From Acidobacteriaceae bacterium (lineage in GTDB: Bacteria > Acidobacteriota > Terriglobia > Bryobacterales > Bryobacteraceae), in the NCBI GenBank assembly GCA_019244945.1, contig JAFASD010000431.1:1-8798 (forward strand): DNA of 8,798 bases, written 5' to 3'. The translations under genes and the position numbers were made by a program. Shown one piece after another: positions 5,682 to 8,798 of the stretch. The notes beneath the pieces are model-generated. The model saw nothing but the letters and a program-made list of their open reading frames with translations, did not search any database and was not told the DNA's origin. Numbering within the stretch: position 1 is the first letter of the stretch; each line of letters opens with the position of its first letter.

Positions 5682-6388
5682 TGCAGTGTACAGATTGCAG
5701 CAATATACCCAGGCTCTTGGAAGTGATCGTTACCTCGTTGCAGGAAGCTAGAGAAGCGGAGCTTGGAGGCGCCGATAGGCTAGAACTGGTTCGGTCCTTA
5801 GGATGCGGCGGTCTAACGCCCTCACCGGAGTTAGTCCAGGAGATTGTCGCGTCTGTTTCAATCCCGGTGCGAGTAATGGTTCGAGAAAACGCGTCGATGT
5901 CCGTGAGCGGGCCGCCGGAAATGAGGATTCTTCGATCGTACGTGGAGACATTCGCAAAGCTTCCGGTCGACGGGTTAGTCTTCGGCTTCATAAAAGGTGG
6001 CGCGCTCGACCTGAAAACAATTCGAGCGCTGCTCGCGGCTGCCCCACACTTGCCAGTGACCTTTCATCGAGCCTTCGAACATGTCGAGCATCCGCTCGCG
6101 ACGATCGAGCAGTTGAAGGAATTTCCTCAGATTGATCGCATCCTGACCAGTGGAGGATCGGGATCCTGGAGAGAACGAAAGGCGCGCCTGATTGAGTGGC
6201 AACGAGCAGCGGCCCCGCAGATCAAGATTTTGGTCGGGGCTGGACTTCGCACGTCGATTTTCGCGGACCTAAGAGATGAGCCGGGTCTTTCCGAGCTTCA
6301 CGTCGGCCGAGCAGCACGTGTTCCGCGCGCTGTCTCTGGAGTGGTAGATCGCGCCCAGGTAGCGGCTCTTAAAAGCGCTCTTCTATGA
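5681..6388 (+). CDS. cutC: CutC family TIM-barrel protein
   Basis: With the start placed at the ATG in 5681-5683 the protein has 235 residues. It matches the CutC family (about 240 residues): LLEVIVTSLQEAREAELGGADRLEL at the N-terminus (12-36), then GGLTPS (43-48), VDGLVFGFIKGGALD (96-110), VTFHRAFEHV (126-135), RILTSGGSGS (153-162) and ILVGAGLR (183-190). The usual RPRGGDF stretch is replaced by VRENASMSV (67-75), so it is a divergent member. CutC was named for copper homeostasis, but its biochemical role is unsettled. An in-frame ATG at 5621 would extend it by 20 residues, but those codons overlap the upstream small gene in another frame and are not CutC-like; TGATG coupling favours 5681. 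The resulting N-terminus has CTDC (residues 3-6), a possible metal-binding pair. It overlaps the symporter start by ATGA. Confidence 0.9.
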   Translation: MQCTDCSNIPRLLEVIVTSLQEAREAELGGADRLELVRSLGCGGLTPSPELVQEIVASVSIPVRVMVRENASMSVSGPPEMRILRSYVETFAKLPVDGLVFGFIKGGALDLKTIRALLAAAPHLPVTFHRAFEHVEHPLATIEQLKEFPQIDRILTSGGSGSWRERKARLIEWQRAAAPQIKILVGAGLRTSIFADLRDEPGLSELHVGRAARVPRAVSGVVDRAQVAALKSALL

Positions 6389-8064
6389 GAGCGCTGGATT
6401 GGATCGTCCTCTTCGCCTGGCTTATATTTTTGGTTTCCTATGGGCTGTATCGCGGACACGGAAGCAGCACGGTCAATAAATATTTGTTGGCCGGGAAGAG
6501 CATGCCCTGGTACGCGATGGGCCTGTCCATTTTGGCCACGCAGGCCAGCGCGATCACGTTCATCTCAACCACAGGACAAGGCTATGTGGATGGCATGCGG
6601 TTTGTGCAGTTTTACTTCGGCTTGCCGATCGCAATGGTTATCCTTTCTGCGACCGCCGTTCCCATTTTTCATCGTGCGAACGTTTACACCGCTTATGAGT
6701 ATCTCGAACAGCGCTTCGATGCGAAGACTCGCGCCCTCGTCAGCCTGGTCTTCCTTACTCAGCGAGGTTTGGCCGCGGGAATTGGACTGTATGCTCCGGC
6801 GGTTGCGCTCTCGGCTGTTCTAGGCTGGTCCGATCGTCTGATCACGGTGCTGATCGGACTGCTGGTAATCACTTATACCGCAGGAGGCGGCATCAAGGCG
6901 CTCACCTGGGCGGATGTGCAGCAGATGACAATGATCTTCATCGCGCTGACCATCAGCCTCTTTGTCGTGATACATGCGTTACCCGGTAACATCTCCTTCT
7001 CCGATGCGTTACATCTGGCAGGCGCAGCCAATCGGTTGAACATGGTCAATCTACGGTTAAACTTGAACGACCGCTACAACCTCTGGAGCGGTCTGATCGG
7101 AGGAGGCTTTCTCGCGTTAGCCTACTTCGGATGCGATCAAAGCCAGGTGCAGCGCTATCTCACCGGGAAATCAATCGCGCAAAGCCGGCTTAGCCTGATC
7201 TTTACCGCGATCGTCAAAATCCCGATGCAGCTATTCATTCTTTTCATCGGGGCGATGGTTTTCGTGCTGTCTCTATTTGTGCCTTCGCCCATGATTTTCC
7301 AACCCGTCGAAGCCACTCGCGCCGCGCAGACCGCCTCTTGGAAACCGGTTGAAGCGCAATACAAGGTGGCGTTCGAGCAGCGTCGGGAAGCGGCGTATCA
7401 AGTTGCTAAAGCCGAGCGCTCAGGCGCGCAACCTGCTCTGTCGGGCTTTCGCAAGGCGCTGGCCGGCTTCGACCAAAGCCGTGAACAAGCGCTGAAGATC
7501 GTGCAACGGATGCACGGCGGCCAAACCTTCGACGATACGAACTACATCTTCCTGACGTTCGTGAAGTCGTACTTGCCGGCAGGTCTCGTCGGGCTGGTGA
7601 TCGGCGTAATCTTCTCGGCTTCGATGGGATCCACCTCGGGCGAGATCAACTCGCTGGCGACTGTGTCGGTCGTGGATATATACCGGCGCTTCTGGGTTCG
7701 GGGGCGTGGGGACCGTCACTATTTGATTGCGTCGCGTTTACTGACAGTCTTTTGGGGCGGATATGCGGTGGCCTTCGCCGCGCTCGGTGCCAGAGGTTTT
7801 GGAGCGCTCATTGTGCGCGTGAACATCGTCGGCTCTCTTTTTTATGGAGGGCTGCTCGGTGTGTTTGTGCTCGCGTTCTTTTGCAAAAAAGCGAACGGCA
7901 CCGGGGCTTTTTGGGGCGTAATCGCCGGAGAAGCGGCAATTTTCTCCGCGGCTTTGTTCACGCAAATTTCCTTTCTCTGGTACAACGTTATTGGCTGCCT
8001 GGTGGTTGTGGTCGTGGCGTTGGCGATTTCGAAGTTTCAACGCACGCGGATGAGCACAGCGTAA
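6385..8064 (+). CDS. Sodium:solute symporter (SSS family) with a large charged insert
   Basis: The 559-residue polytopic membrane protein has about 13 predicted helices (roughly 4-22, 42-62, 72-95, 118-146, 150-167, 180-200, 233-250, 268-300, 388-414, 446-468, 480-500, 506-526, 530-549). SSS family signs are the start region NKYLLAGKSMPWYAMGLSI with TFISTTGQGY, TAGGGIKALTWADVQQ (165-180), a QVQRYLT segment (254-260) and SASMGSTSGEINSLA (411-425), which corresponds to the Na2 sodium-site helix. Between about 302 and 385 there is a hydrophilic stretch with many Glu, Arg, Lys, Ala and Gln, probably an extra helical or coiled-coil domain outside the membrane. The protein would import an organic solute with Na+; sugars, sialic acids and amino acids are all transported in this family, and the substrate cannot be told here. 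The start codon overlaps the CutC stop (ATGA), marking one operon. Confidence 0.94.
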   Translation: MRALDWIVLFAWLIFLVSYGLYRGHGSSTVNKYLLAGKSMPWYAMGLSILATQASAITFISTTGQGYVDGMRFVQFYFGLPIAMVILSATAVPIFHRANVYTAYEYLEQRFDAKTRALVSLVFLTQRGLAAGIGLYAPAVALSAVLGWSDRLITVLIGLLVITYTAGGGIKALTWADVQQMTMIFIALTISLFVVIHALPGNISFSDALHLAGAANRLNMVNLRLNLNDRYNLWSGLIGGGFLALAYFGCDQSQVQRYLTGKSIAQSRLSLIFTAIVKIPMQLFILFIGAMVFVLSLFVPSPMIFQPVEATRAAQTASWKPVEAQYKVAFEQRREAAYQVAKAERSGAQPALSGFRKALAGFDQSREQALKIVQRMHGGQTFDDTNYIFLTFVKSYLPAGLVGLVIGVIFSASMGSTSGEINSLATVSVVDIYRRFWVRGRGDRHYLIASRLLTVFWGGYAVAFAALGARGFGALIVRVNIVGSLFYGGLLGVFVLAFFCKKANGTGAFWGVIAGEAAIFSAALFTQISFLWYNVIGCLVVVVVALAISKFQRTRMSTA

Positions 8065-8092
8065 AGCTCCTTTTTGTGCCGGGCGAATTGCT

Positions 8093-8798
8093 ATGCAGAT
8101 GATCGATCAGATTCCGGTGTTCGGTTCGCCCGTGGATGAGGGCGCGCTGTCGCAAATCCGCACTTGCGCGCGCACGGCTACGAGGGTGGCGTTAATGGCG
8201 GACCACCACAAGGGGTACGCAGTCCCGATTGGCGGGGTCGTCGCTTACGAAAATGCGATCTCGCCCTCCGGCGTAGGCTACGACATCGCGTGCGGAAATA
8301 AGGCGGTGTTAACGGACGCTCCCGCCGATGAAGTTCGGCGGAACATCAAAACAATCATGGACGATGTCTGGCGGACGATCAGCTTTGGAATCGGCCGCAA
8401 CAATAACGAAAAGGTCGAACACCCGTTATTTCATGCCGACCATCCCGGTTGGCACACTCAACCGGCAAAAAGTCTCAAGCGTATGGCGGAGAACCAGCTC
8501 GGCACAGTTGGATCGGGCAATCATTACGTCGACATCTTTGAAGACGAAAAGGATCGAATCTGGGTGGGTGTCCACTTCGGCTCTCGCGGGTTGGGGCACA
8601 AAACGGCCACACATTTTCTAAAAGCGGCGGGCGCAAAAGACGGGATGGACGTCGAGCCGTGCGTGCTGCCTATAAATTCGGATCTGGGGTCTCAATATCT
8701 GGAAGCGATGAAGCTCGCGGGCGAATACGCCTATGCAGGCCGCGATTGGGTCTGCGCCCGGGTGGTCTCGCTGCTCGGTGCTTCAATTCTCGAAGAGG
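8093..8798 (+). CDS. rtcB: RtcB-family RNA ligase, N-terminal part (truncated by window edge)
   Basis: 235 residues are visible and the frame stays open to the right edge. RtcB family motifs occur in order: MADHHKGYAVPIGG (35-48), GVGYDIACG with metal ligands D64 and C67 (60-68), LGTVGSGNHYVDI with N143/H144 (136-148), and VHFGSRGLGH with H161 (160-169). RtcB seals RNA ends bearing 2',3'-cyclic phosphate or 3'-phosphate to 5'-OH using GTP and Mn2+; the later histidines and the guanylated histidine would lie beyond the window. The wording ADHHKGYAVPIGG and CGNKAV differs from the commoner PDVHWGYGFPIGG and CGVRL forms, so this is a variant subfamily member. The ATG at 8093 or the one at 8099 may be the start; neither has a clear Shine-Dalgarno. 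It follows the symporter by 28 bp without a visible terminator and may be read through from that operon. Confidence 0.93.
   Translation, partial: MQMIDQIPVFGSPVDEGALSQIRTCARTATRVALMADHHKGYAVPIGGVVAYENAISPSGVGYDIACGNKAVLTDAPADEVRRNIKTIMDDVWRTISFGIGRNNNEKVEHPLFHADHPGWHTQPAKSLKRMAENQLGTVGSGNHYVDIFEDEKDRIWVGVHFGSRGLGHKTATHFLKAAGAKDGMDVEPCVLPINSDLGSQYLEAMKLAGEYAYAGRDWVCARVVSLLGASILEE

Overview
The window is a densely packed stretch of bacterial chromosome at roughly 55-60% G+C by eye. It holds eight annotated protein-coding genes plus one very short gene, and shows no tRNA, rRNA, CRISPR array or mobile element. The style of the genes suggests an Acidobacteriota member (Solibacter/Bryobacter-like): a Tat-exported xylose-isomerase-like TIM barrel, a receiver-PP2C phosphatase, a CutC/SSS-symporter cluster and a short asparaginase. 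This assignment is an inference from gene content, not from a marker gene.

Layout. (1) Positions 1-996, minus strand: a stand-alone asparaginase N-domain protein overlaps by ATGA the start of a flavin amine oxidase that runs off the left edge. (2) 1020-1796, plus strand: a crotonase-fold protein of the ECHDC3 type lacking both usual catalytic glutamates, with its ATG only 23 bp from the divergent asparaginase start. (3) 1806-5388, minus strand: a regulatory block transcribed in the order NtrC-type sigma-54 activator, receiver-PP2C phosphatase, Tat-exported sugar isomerase-like protein. A near-consensus sigma-54 promoter (TGGCAA-N5-TTGCA) lies just upstream of the phosphatase gene, with a palindrome about 97 bp upstream of the predicted transcription start. 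The activator may therefore drive the two genes behind it. (4) 5389-5546: the divergent control region, with several short inverted repeats. (5) 5547-8064, plus strand: a three-gene overlapping operon made of a 44-residue single-span membrane protein, a CutC-family TIM barrel and an SSS-family sodium:solute symporter, joined by TGATG and ATGA overlaps. (6) 8093 to the right edge: the N-terminal part of an RtcB-family RNA ligase.

The two most interesting points are the self-contained sigma-54 regulatory module on the minus strand and the tiny membrane protein coupled to CutC and the symporter. The symporter also carries an unusual charged, probably helical insert of about 80 residues, so the transporter may have an accessory subunit.
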